From NCBI RefSeq assembly GCF_000759025.1, contig NZ_JPOS01000004.1:1-64000 (forward strand): a stretch of 64,000 nucleotides of DNA, given 5' to 3'. The notes beneath the pieces were generated by a model. It ran no database searches. It worked only from the letters and a program-made list of their open reading frames with translations, and was not told the DNA's origin. A program made the translations under genes and the position numbers. Origin of the DNA: Phaeodactylibacter xiamenensis (GTDB lineage Bacteria; Bacteroidota; Bacteroidia; Chitinophagales; Saprospiraceae). Positions 43,701 through 51,144 of this stretch are shown here, piece by piece. Numbering within the stretch: position 1 is the first letter of the stretch; every line of letters begins with the position of its first letter.

Positions 43701-44263
43701 TGAAGCACTCTGTGATTGCCCTCCGGGCTGCAGGTGCCACTTCTTTCGGTTCAGAGCGTATGGTGTATTTCCTGGGTGGAGTGGACAACTGGCTGTTCAA
43801 CAGCTTCAACAATGAAATTCCAATTCCGGCAGCCGGACAAGATATTGCCTTCCAGGCGCTGGCCACCAATATGCGGGGCTTTGACCTCAACATCCGGAAC
43901 GGCAGCTCTTACCTGCTATCTAATATCGAGCTGCGGATGCCCATCTTCAAGTATTTTTCGAAGCGGGTACGCTCCCAGTTCTTCCGCAACTTCCAACTGG
44001 TTGGCTTCTTTGATGTGGGTACTGCCTGGGAAGGCAATGACCCCTACAGCGAGGAAAATCCGCTGAATACCTCAGTGGTGGACAACAGCGGTCTCGTCTC
44101 TGTGAGAGTCAACTATTTCAGAGACCCTATCGTGGCAGGATATGGCGCAGGAGTAAGGGCGATGCTTTTTGGATATTTCGTACGGGTAGACTACGCCTGG
44201 GGCATCGAGACCCGCGTGGTTCAGGACCCTATGTTCTATCTTTCCATTGGGACTGACTTTTAG
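40754..44263 (+). CDS. Large outer-membrane protein: degenerate MA-like domain, TolB propeller, beta-barrel
   Basis: This 1169-residue protein has a signal peptide (MRTYLLSLLCLLLSATVVNA). Residues about 25-290 resemble peptidase MA-like domains (DNFVTYWYGEGRF, PVWFKEGLVGYVGERW) but the place of HExxH reads VREGIASVYL, so zinc cannot be held and the domain should be inactive. Residues about 295-640 are TolB-like propeller blades (ARISPDGRQVAYIIN-type, PIIDWNPNGQEIAILY). A charged, Gln/Glu-rich linker runs to about 790. The C-terminal third looks like an Omp85/surface-antigen barrel (NMRGFDLNIRNGSSYLLS, GYGAGVRAMLFGYFVRVDYA, final Phe). Similar TolB-annotated proteins occur in Bacteroidota; the role is unknown. 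Starts at 40664 or 40730 would precede the signal. Confidence 0.75.
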   Translation: MRTYLLSLLCLLLSATVVNAQGIQVEFGKNRVQYHDDFAEWSQYESDNFVTYWYGEGRFIGQAVVQLAEYDFQEIQNVLEHRINEKIQIIVYTDLTDVKQSNIGSEDTFVNNAGQTKIVGNKVFVYFDGNHRNLRKQVREGIASVYLNAMLFGSNIQEIVQNAVMMNLPVWFKEGLVGYVGERWNTDLDNQLRDYILSDEFEGFELLAERDPKLAGHSLWHFIGQQYGKSQVSNLLYLTRINRSIENGFLYVLGMPYERVGLDWAVFYKDRYSVEEQRRDTLSSAPLAIKNKRNLPVTRAKISPDGRQVAYIINEIGKHQIYLYDIAKGTSDRIFKGGFRNAFQATDYNYPIIDWNPNGQEIAILYEKRDVAYLRIHNVRTGKHTEEPLSSEYQRVYSMSYVNPITMVFSATVRGHSDIFLYYTNTRQTQRITNDFWDDLDATYVEIDNRRGILFASNRQDTLLKQEKLDSILPIDDFDLFYYDLEDRSEELVRITNTPYANEREPMAVDTSWFSYLSDASGIYNRASGYLEEYIHHYDQLIQLEDGSEIRLHVDSAMTSLDSTLIDTIIIEPVIKKRAVTQPNTNYHRNILRQDNARRTNRAVQLVLENGQHQLHLFQPAPSDAISSAAETGFQQQRSAEVKKATVIEPKKKQQAPPSSRQKPVMSILTESDRVSVDTVRVDQSRRDTGKVDIDNYLFQSEFDDEESEPTVIIVQEPENENEPEQVRIITSDRQLSDVMNRPGLRTKKPYEFRSSKIIPYRLEFRTDFVTTQLDNSLLFDGLNSFAANPDGFNLPNPGILLKANFKDLFEDYEFEGGVRVPTTFNGTEYFVTFKDKKRRLDRQYAIYRRNQQFSSESLSFVPSRREVNILLGQYGVRYPLDIFRSLRATGTLRRDRVTQLATERSSLQVPTTSEQRAGLRLEYVFDNTLDVALNIKNGSRYKIFVEGVKKFDLGFTDGVSFDLARGAMGIVGFDARHYQRFLKHSVIALRAAGATSFGSERMVYFLGGVDNWLFNSFNNEIPIPAAGQDIAFQALATNMRGFDLNIRNGSSYLLSNIELRMPIFKYFSKRVRSQFFRNFQLVGFFDVGTAWEGNDPYSEENPLNTSVVDNSGLVSVRVNYFRDPIVAGYGAGVRAMLFGYFVRVDYAWGIETRVVQDPMFYLSIGTDF

Positions 44264-44389
44264 TGAATTTTGAAAGTGCTATTTTTGATCTTGTTTTGTA
44301 AAGAAACCAGAGTCTTGCCCACTGGAATGCTAAGGTGACGTTGACTGAAGTCCAATGCGATGAGACTACTGTAAGGTTATTAAAGACTG

Positions 44390-45056
44390 ATGATATCTGT
44401 TATTAAAGGAGCTCAACCGTTAATCCTCTCCATACATATCCCCAAGACAGCCGGTCAGACATTGCTGCAATTGCTGGAGCTTGCCTACGGGAAAGAACAA
44501 GTCCTACACCTCAACAGAGGGTTCGCTGAAGCGAAAGCAGCAAAACATTGAAAACCTTAACCCACCCTACTACCAAGTCTTGCACGGGCACCTTCCCTAC
44601 CGGTCCTTTCTTGCCCATTATCACCATCCTGAAGCTAAATTCATCACTTTCATGCGCGATCCGGTAGAGCGGGTCCTGTCCAACTTTCGCTATTACCGAA
44701 AAATGAAAGCAGCGCGGCTAAAAACCGGCAAAACCATACGCCACCACTACGACCTGGAAACTTTTATTGAGCTGAAGAAACGGCAAAACGTAATGGCTCG
44801 TTTTCTTGATGGGCTGGAACTGACCGACCTCTTTTTTCTGGGGCTGCAGGAACAGTTCGGGCAGGATGTCAGGCTTCTAAGCAATAAGCTATTGTGGGAA
44901 CTCCCGGAAACAGCCTTCCAAATCAAAAAGAACCCGACACGTCCAACGGATGAAACGGATAAGGCGATACGCCAACGCATTGCGGCGCTCAATCAGGCAG
45001 ATATCCAACTTTACAACCGGGCAGTAGCTTTAAAAGCATCAGGATATTGGCAATAA
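44390..45056 (+). pseudogene. Sulfotransferase gene with a frameshift
   Basis: The ATG at 44390 opens 53 codons carrying the sulfotransferase start LILSIHIPKTAGQTLLQLLE, whose KTAGQT loop would bind the sulfate donor PAPS, and ends at TGA 44549-44551. The rest of the domain continues in the next frame to 45056: YYQVLHGHLPY, FITFMRDPVERVLSNFRYY (the 3'-phosphate loop with Arg-Asp-Pro and a Ser), FLGLQEQFG. The shift needs one extra or two missing bases between about 44490 and 44551, near an A-rich stretch (GCAAAACATTGAAAACC). Without it the protein would have about 222 residues. A programmed +1 shift at the stop codon or a sequence error are alternatives. Confidence 0.75.
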
Positions 45057-45059
45057 AAA

Positions 45060-45091
45060 ACAGCTGCTCTCCTATATCAGACAGCAGCTGT
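45060..45091. terminator. Bidirectional terminator
   Basis: ACAGCTGCT at 45060-45068 pairs with AGCAGCTGT at 45083-45091. The A run at 45053-45060 gives a T run for leftward transcripts from the small anti-sigma-like gene. Confidence 0.65.
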
Positions 45092-45137
45092 CGGGCCTTT
45101 GGCATACAAAAGCCTGGTATATTGAAGGTACAGCACG

Positions 45138-45377
45138 TTAAGCTGTAGCAACTCTAATCTTATCTTTGATGGACTGAATGAGCGCAGGGGAAGGTTTTCG
45201 GCGGTGGATCTTGCTCTTGATGAACTCCCGGAAGGATTTTTCCTGACTAAGGACTTTCAGGTAGGCGGGGTTGGATTTGATTTCAATCAGCAGTTCTCGT
45301 TCATCACTTTCACTAAGTTCGTTGTCGAGATACATGGTGACTTTTCTGACGAGTTCCTGGTAATTCTGATCTCTCAT
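45138..45377 (-). CDS. Small putative anti-sigma factor
   Basis: This 79-residue protein (MYLDNELSESDERELL and an IKSNPAYLKVLSQEKSFREFI helix) has the LDxELS-type start of zinc-finger-like anti-sigma domains but no Cys or His pair, so it would be a zinc-free variant. It lies 240 bases after the ECF sigma gene in the same direction, the usual place for its partner. In Bacteroidota such short soluble proteins often follow a sigma-70 family gene. Function is inferred from position and the weak domain likeness. Confidence 0.6.
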   Translation of the reverse strand: MRDQNYQELVRKVTMYLDNELSESDERELLIEIKSNPAYLKVLSQEKSFREFIKSKIHRRKPSPALIQSIKDKIRVATA

Positions 45378-45617
45378 TGTGATACGTTTTTTACTGTTGG
45401 GTAGTCCGCCCGGTCAACGTAAAACAGAGGCTTGGCCAAGGTGGCACCGTCACACCACCCGTGCTCACCGGATGCGGGCAGGGTAGCGTATCTGTAAATC
45501 GGTGTTCGTGGATAAGGCGTTGCATCTCTTTTCGTTTAAGGATAGCCGGCAATGAAGCCTGAGTGCCATACACAGCAGGCTCCACCAACGGACTACTTTG
45601 AGTAGTAGGTTAACGAA

Positions 45618-46181
45618 TTATTTGCGCTTGTCTTTGTAGCCCAAAGATTCAGCGTATGTTTTCAATTGTTCTTTTAGCATATTTCTGGCCCGGTGCAGAC
45701 GGGAGCGAACCGTACCGATAGGGATATCCACAATTTTGGAAATCTCTTCGTACGTGAACCCTTCCACATCGCAAAGCAGGATTACCACACGGAAATCGAC
45801 CGGCAATGCATTAATCGCATTGGTCACCTCATCGCCCATCATACCCTGAAACATCTCCTCCCTAAGGTCGTGGTAGGACGTCAGGCTCGAGTCTTCCTCA
45901 TCATGGTAGTTGATGATCTCCTCATAGTCGACCTGTGTAGGCTGCTTGCTCTTTTTCCGGTACTGATTAATGAAGGCGTTCTTGAGGATACGGAACAACC
46001 AGGCTTTGGCATTGGTTCCGGCGTTGTAGCTATCGATAAAACGATAAGCCTTGAGGTAAGTCTCCTGTACAAGATCGTTAGCGTCCTCCTCATTATAGGT
46101 CAGGTGGTACGCGAAGGTGTACAGGGCATCAATCTGAGGCAGAAATTCTTCCTCGAAAACGTTGCTGTTCGAACTGCTCAT
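45618..46181 (-). CDS. ECF-type RNA polymerase sigma factor
   Basis: This 187-residue protein has region 2 (EEFLPQIDALYTFAYHLTYN, EEDANDLVQETYLKAYRFID, AKAWLFRILKNAFINQYRKK) and region 4 (VTNAINALPVDFRVVILLCD, EGFTYEEISKIVDIPIGTVR, SRLHRARNMLKEQL), joined by an acidic linker. I start at 46181 (MSSSNSNVFEEEF) because a likely promoter lies at 46208-46237; in-frame starts at 46208 and 46295 would lie in or before it. It is followed by a small anti-sigma-like gene. The regulon and signal are unknown. Confidence 0.9.
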   Translation of the reverse strand: MSSSNSNVFEEEFLPQIDALYTFAYHLTYNEEDANDLVQETYLKAYRFIDSYNAGTNAKAWLFRILKNAFINQYRKKSKQPTQVDYEEIINYHDEEDSSLTSYHDLREEMFQGMMGDEVTNAINALPVDFRVVILLCDVEGFTYEEISKIVDIPIGTVRSRLHRARNMLKEQLKTYAESLGYKDKRK

Positions 46182-46207
46182 CGTAGTTATTTCCTTCGTC
46201 TGTACCA

Positions 46208-46237
46208 TAAAGATAGCATTTTTGGGCAACCAGCAAA
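46208..46237 (-). promoter_or_regulatory. Likely promoter of the ECF sigma gene
   Basis: On the minus strand TTTG (46237-46234) and TATCTTTA (46215-46208) are 18 bases apart, one base off the -7 consensus. It would leave a leader of about 20 bases before the ATG at 46181. Confidence 0.45.
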
Positions 46238-46514
46238 TTCCCGGGCGTTGTAAATCCGTACATTGCCGGCTGAAGCTAAGAAGCTGCAGCACCACTGTTT
46301 GTGCTGCATTTTACCCTTCACACGACCATCAACTGAGATCGGAAAAAAAAAGTTTCCGGGGCCGGAAGAAAAATGTCAGCTCCTGCCCTGAGCGCCTACA
46401 AACCAAGTGCTTGCGGGAACCATTTAAGGGGGCTGTTGTTTCATCGTTCCAAAGCCCGCACCGACATGCCGGCAAACCTAAACCTGATTTTTGCTGGACA
46501 AAACCACGATTTTT
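46238..46514. other. Gap between divergent ECF sigma and fni genes
   Basis: The 333 bases between the two starts hold the sigma promoter and a hairpin (TGCAGCAC at 46285-46292, GTGCTGCA at 46301-46308, then TTTTA on the plus strand) that looks like a terminator for an unknown short rightward transcript. I find no gene and no clear promoter box for fni. Confidence 0.35.
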
Positions 46515-47573
46515 ATGACCTTTACGAGCAAACCATTAAATGTGGACACATTATCTCCCAAGGAAGACCCCACGGCTTCATCCAGAAAGCGTGACCATAT
46601 TGAACTGGCGTTCCGCTCCCAGGTGGAAAGCGGCACCCTCGACCAGCGTTTCTACTACGAGCCGCTTCTGTCGGGTCACCCGGCAAAAGGCAGCCTCAAG
46701 AACTTCCTGTTCCTGGGCAAAACCATGCGCGCGCCGGTATGGGTATCTAGTATGACTGGAGGAACCGACTGGGCCAATACCATCAACCACAATCTGGCCC
46801 GGGCTTGTAAAGAGTTCGGAATGGGCATGGGGCTGGGCTCCTGCCGACCTTTGCTTTACAGCAACGAAAGCCTTCCCGATTTTGATGTCCGAAAGGAAAT
46901 CGGGGATGACCTTCCCCTTTTTGCCAATCTGGGTATTGCCCAACTGGAAGAGCTCATCGACCGCGGAGAATTGTACCGGGTCCGGGAACTGACTGATAAG
47001 CTGCAGGCAGATGGCCTCATTATCCACGTCAATCCACTACAGGAGTGGCTGCAGCCGGAGGGTGACCGTTTTGTGCGCAGCTCCCTTCAGGTCATAGAAA
47101 TGGTACTGGAAAAAGTAAACCTTCCCATCATTGTAAAAGAAGTAGGGCAGGGCATGGGCATGGAGAGCCTGCGGGCGCTTATGCAGCTCCCCCTTGCAGC
47201 CATCGACTTTGCTGCAAATGGAGGCACTAACTTTGCACGCCTGGAAATGCTCAGGAGCGATGAAGCCAAAGCTGCCATTTACGAACAACTGGCACATGTG
47301 GGGCACAGCGCTGCCGAAATGACCCTTATGGCTAATCAGTTACTTGAAGAACTCGGCGACAAAGCCGTCTGCCGGCAGTTCATCATTTCCGGTGGCGTAA
47401 GGACTTTTCTCGATGGTTACTATTTGACCCAAAAACTGAATGCACCTGCTATATACGGGCAGGCTTCGAGTTTCCTGCGGCACGCCCGCGGCAGCTACGA
47501 AGAACTTCAGACCTACGTGGCGGCTCAAATAGAAGGTCTTGAATTAGCCAACGCCTTTCTCCGGGTACGATAA
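46515..47573 (+). CDS. fni: Type 2 isopentenyl-diphosphate delta-isomerase
   Basis: This 352-residue FMN enzyme interconverts isopentenyl and dimethylallyl diphosphate, the two building blocks of isoprenoids. Visible marks are SSRKRDHIELAF at the start, VWVSSMTGGTDWAN (flavin and substrate loop), GMGLGSCRPLLY, IIHVNPLQEWLQPEGDR, VKEVGQGM, DFAANGGTNFARLE and ISGGVRTFLDGY near the phosphate site. I chose the ATG at 46515; a TTG at 46491 is possible. The gene is 46 bases before mvaA in the same direction, so isomerase, HMG-CoA reductase and the GHMP kinase form a mevalonate-pathway unit. Confidence 0.94.
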   Translation: MTFTSKPLNVDTLSPKEDPTASSRKRDHIELAFRSQVESGTLDQRFYYEPLLSGHPAKGSLKNFLFLGKTMRAPVWVSSMTGGTDWANTINHNLARACKEFGMGMGLGSCRPLLYSNESLPDFDVRKEIGDDLPLFANLGIAQLEELIDRGELYRVRELTDKLQADGLIIHVNPLQEWLQPEGDRFVRSSLQVIEMVLEKVNLPIIVKEVGQGMGMESLRALMQLPLAAIDFAANGGTNFARLEMLRSDEAKAAIYEQLAHVGHSAAEMTLMANQLLEELGDKAVCRQFIISGGVRTFLDGYYLTQKLNAPAIYGQASSFLRHARGSYEELQTYVAAQIEGLELANAFLRVR

Positions 47574-47619
47574 AACAACGAATAAAGCGGTGCCCGCACC
47601 GCTACTTTAACCTACAAAC

Positions 47620-48975
47620 ATGCAGGATAAGACGATTTCAGGTTTTTCACGCCTGTCCAAAGAAGAAAAACTGAACTGGATTGCGGAACAGTTTTTCGAA
47701 AAACCACAGGAAACCATCAAAGAGCTCAAAAGCTTTTGGCATGAGGATGCTGAGCAGCAGCGTGTTTTTGATGGCTTTAGTGAAAATACCGTCAGCAATC
47801 ACTTCCTCCCCTTTGGTATAGCCCCCAACTTTGTCATCAATGGAGATGTTTACGCCGTGCCGATGGCGATTGAGGAAAGCTCGGTGGTCGCTGCCGCATC
47901 AAGTGCTGCCAAGTTCTGGTCCAAAAGAGGTGGCTTCCATGCCAAAGTATTGTCCACCCGTAAAGTCGGGCAGGTGCATTTCAGTTGGACCGGCAATAGT
48001 GCCGCCCTCAAAGCAGCTATGCCCGACATCGAGCAACAGCTCCGGGAGGACACCCGCCACATTACCACCAACATGGAAAAACGGGGGGGTGGTATTCAGG
48101 ATATAGAGCTGGTGGACCTCACTGCCGAAGAACCCGGTTATTACCAACTGCGTGTGACTTTTGAAACCTGTGACTCCATGGGTGCCAACTTCATCAATTC
48201 CGTACTGGAAGAATTCGGCGTGAGCCTGCAGCAAATGGCTGCAACCCATGATCTACTCCGCAGGGAAGAAGCCTCCCTCGACATCATCATGGCTATTCTC
48301 TCCAACTACACCCCCGAATGCGTGGTCCGTACCTGGGTGGAATGCCCTGTGGAAGCCCTTGATGCCGCCGGCCAAAACATGGATGCAGCCACCTTTGCAG
48401 AAAAGTTTGCCAAAGCCATCCGCATTGCTCAGATCGACCCGTACCGGGCCACGACACATAATAAAGGAATCTTCAACGGTATCGATGCCGTGGTACTGGC
48501 TACCGCCAATGACTTCCGGGCCATCGAAGCCTGCGGCCATGCCTATGCTGCACGGGACGGCCGCTACCGCAGCCTCAGCAGCTGCACCGTAAAGGATGGG
48601 GTATTCAAATTCTGGATGGACCTGCCCCTTGCGGTGGGTACTGTAGGTGGGCTGACCCGCCTCCACCCTATTGCCCGCCTGTCTTTGGAAATGCTGGGTC
48701 ATCCGAATGCGGAAACCCTGATGATGATCATTGCCACGACCGGGCTCGCACAAAACTTCGCAGCTGTGCGTTCACTCGTCACCACGGGCATTCAAAAGGG
48801 GCATATGAAGATGCACCTGCTTAATATTCTCAACCACCTAAAAGCTACGCCGGCGGAGCAGGAGCAGGCTGCGGCATTTTTCGCCGACAAGGTAGTGTCC
48901 TTTACCGCGGTGCGCGACTACATCAAGCAAAGCCGCAATAACCGGCTGGTGCCCGAACACTTTTTGAAGAAATAG
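47620..48975 (+). CDS. mvaA: Hydroxymethylglutaryl-CoA reductase, class II
   Basis: This 451-residue enzyme makes mevalonate from HMG-CoA with reduced nicotinamide cofactor. The catalytic Glu is in AIEESSVVAAAS (about residue 87), the Lys in THNKGIFNGIDAVVLATAND (about 284), the Asp in YAARDGRYRS or nearby, and the catalytic His in TTGIQKGHMKMH near 392. The layout, with the cofactor domain (VRTWVECPVE) set into the middle, fits the class II bacterial type, often labelled 'degradative', although the neighbours point to biosynthesis. The stop is TAG at 48973-48975, and the next gene continues in the same frame. Confidence 0.93.
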   Translation: MQDKTISGFSRLSKEEKLNWIAEQFFEKPQETIKELKSFWHEDAEQQRVFDGFSENTVSNHFLPFGIAPNFVINGDVYAVPMAIEESSVVAAASSAAKFWSKRGGFHAKVLSTRKVGQVHFSWTGNSAALKAAMPDIEQQLREDTRHITTNMEKRGGGIQDIELVDLTAEEPGYYQLRVTFETCDSMGANFINSVLEEFGVSLQQMAATHDLLRREEASLDIIMAILSNYTPECVVRTWVECPVEALDAAGQNMDAATFAEKFAKAIRIAQIDPYRATTHNKGIFNGIDAVVLATANDFRAIEACGHAYAARDGRYRSLSSCTVKDGVFKFWMDLPLAVGTVGGLTRLHPIARLSLEMLGHPNAETLMMIIATTGLAQNFAAVRSLVTTGIQKGHMKMHLLNILNHLKATPAEQEQAAAFFADKVVSFTAVRDYIKQSRNNRLVPEHFLKK

Positions 48976-49002
48976 CAAAACCTAAAAACCATCGAACAAG
49001 CG

Positions 49003-49905
49003 ATTCACACTAACGGCAAAGTTCTCCTGACCAGTGAATATGCCGTACTCGACGGGGCACTGGCGCTAGGTCTGCCACTCCGTCGCGGGCAGTGGCTCCG
49101 CGTAAGAACCGCACCACAGGCCGCACATCACAGCTGGCAAAGCCGGTTAGCGGATGGCACCTCCTGGTTTGAAGGCAAATTCGCTGCCGGAGGAATGCTC
49201 CTGCAGGCCAATGACTTGCAGACCGGCAAGCGCCTGGAAACCCTTTTCCAGGGCATCGAAAAACAACGCCCCGGATTTTGGAGCAATCAGCCCTACCTGA
49301 ACTTCGAAACCCAACTGGAATTCCCCCGGGAATGGGGGCTGGGCAGCAGCTCCACCCTGATTGCCGGGATTGCCCGCTGGGCTGGCGTCGACCCTTTTCA
49401 ACTCCTGGAAGATACCTTCGGCGGGTCGGGCTACGATATCGCCTGCGCCAACAGTCAGCATCCGGTACTATTTCAGCGCCGGCAGGGACAGCCTTCTTAT
49501 GTTGAGGTCCCCTACGCACCCGCCTTTGCGGACCACATCTGCTTTGCTTTCCTGGGCCATAAACAGGACAGCAGGGCGGGCATTGCCAGGTACCGCAGCC
49601 GGGGCAGTGGCACTGAGAAGCTACGTGACCGTCTTTCGGAACTGACACTGCTTTTCTTACAGGCACGCACTGCTACCGAAGCCACCCTGGTACTCGAAGA
49701 ACACGAAGCGTTACTTTCCAAAACTTTAGGCTTACCCACTGTAAAGGAAAAGCACTTCCCTAATTTCCCAGGCGTCGTCAAGTCGCTCGGGGCCTGGGGA
49801 GGCGACTTCGTGATGGCCATCAGCGAAAAACCCGCGCAGGCAGTGCAGCAGTACTTTAAGGTCAAAGGCTTTGAAACCGTTTTCGGCTATCGGGAGTTTG
49901 TTTAG
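49003..49905 (+). CDS. GYDIA-family GHMP kinase with no standard start codon
   Basis: The domain is intact: IHTNGKVLLTSEYAVLDGAL (first strand and substrate loop), PREWGLGSSSTLIAGIA (the Gly-rich ATP loop), then FGGSGYDIACANSQHP, the motif that names this group found beside mevalonate genes in Bacteroidota. It probably phosphorylates mevalonate or a related intermediate. There is no ATG, GTG or TTG between the mvaA TAG and the domain start; the first ATG is at 49195, after 64 conserved codons. ATT at 49003 is my working start (300 residues), with ATC at 48991 as alternative. The frame equals that of mvaA, so stop-codon readthrough would give a fused protein. A lost start codon is also possible. 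Confidence 0.8.
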   Translation: MHTNGKVLLTSEYAVLDGALALGLPLRRGQWLRVRTAPQAAHHSWQSRLADGTSWFEGKFAAGGMLLQANDLQTGKRLETLFQGIEKQRPGFWSNQPYLNFETQLEFPREWGLGSSSTLIAGIARWAGVDPFQLLEDTFGGSGYDIACANSQHPVLFQRRQGQPSYVEVPYAPAFADHICFAFLGHKQDSRAGIARYRSRGSGTEKLRDRLSELTLLFLQARTATEATLVLEEHEALLSKTLGLPTVKEKHFPNFPGVVKSLGAWGGDFVMAISEKPAQAVQQYFKVKGFETVFGYREFV

Positions 49906-49908
49906 CTT

Positions 49909-50412
49909 CTAATCTAGTTGTGGCGAGCGCTGAGGCAGGATCACTTTATGGTCTTGATTTGGAATGCAGGTATTGAGCTTTTGCAGTACCTGCTGCAGTG
50001 CCGGTACAAATGGCTTATCGTAAGAATAGCAGACTTTGGTTTCACCTTTGTACTGAATTTTCAATTCTGTTTTGAGGGAAGGCCGGGCAACAGGCGTATA
50101 CGCCACGCAGTCCGTGCCCACCGCCATCAGCCGGTTGCGCTCCGCTTCCTGTACGATCTCATTGTAGCATGTTTTGGACAGCACCCGATTGACAGACACC
50201 TCCGCTTCCGGGTCGTCAAATCCTTCGATGAGAATGGTCAGGGCCTCTCCCTGCATACGGTAAACCCGCAACTGTCTTTGAGGAAATTCCTCCGGCTCCA
50301 CTGTCTGCCGGATTTCCAGGTAGAAAACGCCAGGCAATGGCGGTTCTCCCTGACCGAACAGTACAGAGCAGGTAAAAAAGAACGCGATCAAAACGGTGCA
50401 ACAGTATTTCAT
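49909..50412 (-). CDS. Exported protein, unknown
   Basis: This 167-residue protein starts at the ATG at 50412 (MKYCCTVLIAFFFTCSVLFGQ), a clear signal peptide; a start at 50451 would place 13 charged residues before it. The mature part has a beta-rich look (GVFYLEIRQTVEPEEF, RQLRVYRMQGEALTILIEGF) and four Cys (KTCYNE, TDCVAY, KVCYSY, NTCIPN) that may form two disulfides. I do not recognise a family. It faces the GHMP kinase tail to tail with three bases between stops and no terminator. Confidence 0.65.
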   Translation of the reverse strand: MKYCCTVLIAFFFTCSVLFGQGEPPLPGVFYLEIRQTVEPEEFPQRQLRVYRMQGEALTILIEGFDDPEAEVSVNRVLSKTCYNEIVQEAERNRLMAVGTDCVAYTPVARPSLKTELKIQYKGETKVCYSYDKPFVPALQQVLQKLNTCIPNQDHKVILPQRSPQLD

Positions 50413-50478
50413 TCTTCGGTTTTCTGTCAAAACGTACCGGTCAGAGCGCATGTTCGGCTACAGGAATTGCCCGATACC

Positions 50479-50509
50479 TTGGGCAATTTGGGAATACTTC
50501 TTATTTTTG
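50479..50509 (+). promoter_or_regulatory. Promoter of the 53-residue membrane protein
   Basis: TTG at 50479-50481 and TATTTTTG at 50502-50509 are exactly 20 bases apart. The ATG of the small gene follows at 50572. Confidence 0.7.
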
Positions 50510-50571
50510 GCTCCGAACAGGATGGCACCGGCCTCCTAACGGCAATCAATAACAGAATCAACAATCGAGAT

Positions 50572-50733
50572 ATGGAAGCGAATGCAGAAAATAAATCAAC
50601 AGCGATGGATTGGATCCTTTTCTTAGTATCCACTGCTGTCGTCATCCTCATGCTGATTTTCATGAACGAGTGGTTTTGGGTCGCGCTGCCCTTCTCCCTC
50701 ACCTACCTGGTGAAGGCCCTGCGCGCGATGTAA
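50572..50733 (+). CDS. Small single-pass membrane protein (53 residues)
   Basis: The frame from ATG 50572 to TAA 50733 encodes a polar start (MEANAENKSTAMDW), one or two closely packed hydrophobic segments (ILFLVSTAVVILMLIFM, then FWVALPFSLTYLV) and a basic end. A consensus promoter 63 bases upstream and a strong terminator 28 bases downstream make it a complete small transcription unit. An open frame extends leftward from it into the neighbouring gene but has no start or promoter support. Function unknown. Confidence 0.65.
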   Translation: MEANAENKSTAMDWILFLVSTAVVILMLIFMNEWFWVALPFSLTYLVKALRAM

Positions 50734-50760
50734 GAACAGCTTCAGCATTGAAGAGACTGG

Positions 50761-50802
50761 AACAGCCGGCTTTCCTGTGGGGAAGGCTGGCTGTTTTATT
50801 TT
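50761..50802 (+). terminator. Terminator of the small membrane protein gene
   Basis: AACAGCCGGCTTTCC at 50761-50775 pairs with GGAAGGCTGGCTGTT at 50781-50795 with two G-U pairs, followed by TTATTTTT. Confidence 0.8.
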
Positions 50803-50995
50803 TGGAGGTCTTTTCCTCACGATCAATACCGCCTTGCAAGTCCAGATCGCCCTTCTCCTCTCCCGCCTCTAAAAGCAGAGTTGGGCGGAGGTGAAACTGG
50901 TGGCCCCGGGGGTTGAGATGGGGGAGGAGGAACATGAGGCAGTGTAGCCTGGTACAATAAGACATGGCAAAAGGCATTCAAAGAGAAAGCAAGTG

Positions 50996-51062
50996 CGACC
51001 CCTACAGGGTCGGGCATACCGCTTCATTGCCCGTTCAACCGATATTTGACGCCTACAGCGTC
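50996..51062. repeat. Two REP-like hairpins with a shared CTACA loop
   Basis: CGACCC-CTACA-GGGTCG at 50996-51012 and GACGC-CTACA-GCGTC at 51048-51062 are two short perfect hairpins with the same five-base loop, 35 bases apart. They sit in DNA without genes. Small hairpins with a constant loop and covarying stems suggest a repeated extragenic family, possibly spread by a REP-associated transposase. Confidence 0.5.
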
Positions 51063-51144
51063 AGGTGCCTACCCACGGAAGCACTGGTTTTCCCGCCTAG
51101 CAAAAACGTATCCCCTCCTCTATAGCTCCGCACCCCCTGGTATA

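Noticed and set aside
45391-45588. A 65-codon minus-strand frame between the ECF sigma gene and its small partner.
   Set aside because: Pro-rich, low-complexity product with no domain, signal or promoter; composition looks non-coding.
46285-46308. A terminator of a small RNA before fni.
   Set aside because: The hairpin plus TTTT is suggestive, but I found no promoter or conserved sequence for such an RNA, so it is only noted in the gap entry.
49010-49666. A 218-codon minus-strand frame opposite the GHMP kinase, beginning close to where the kinase begins.
   Set aside because: Its product is Arg/Pro/Gly/Cys-rich with no domain, while the plus strand carries a clear GYDIA kinase.
49918-50571. 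Leftward extension of the 53-residue membrane protein to 271 residues.
   Set aside because: The extension runs antisense through the exported protein gene at 49909-50412, and a consensus promoter lies inside it at 50479-50509.
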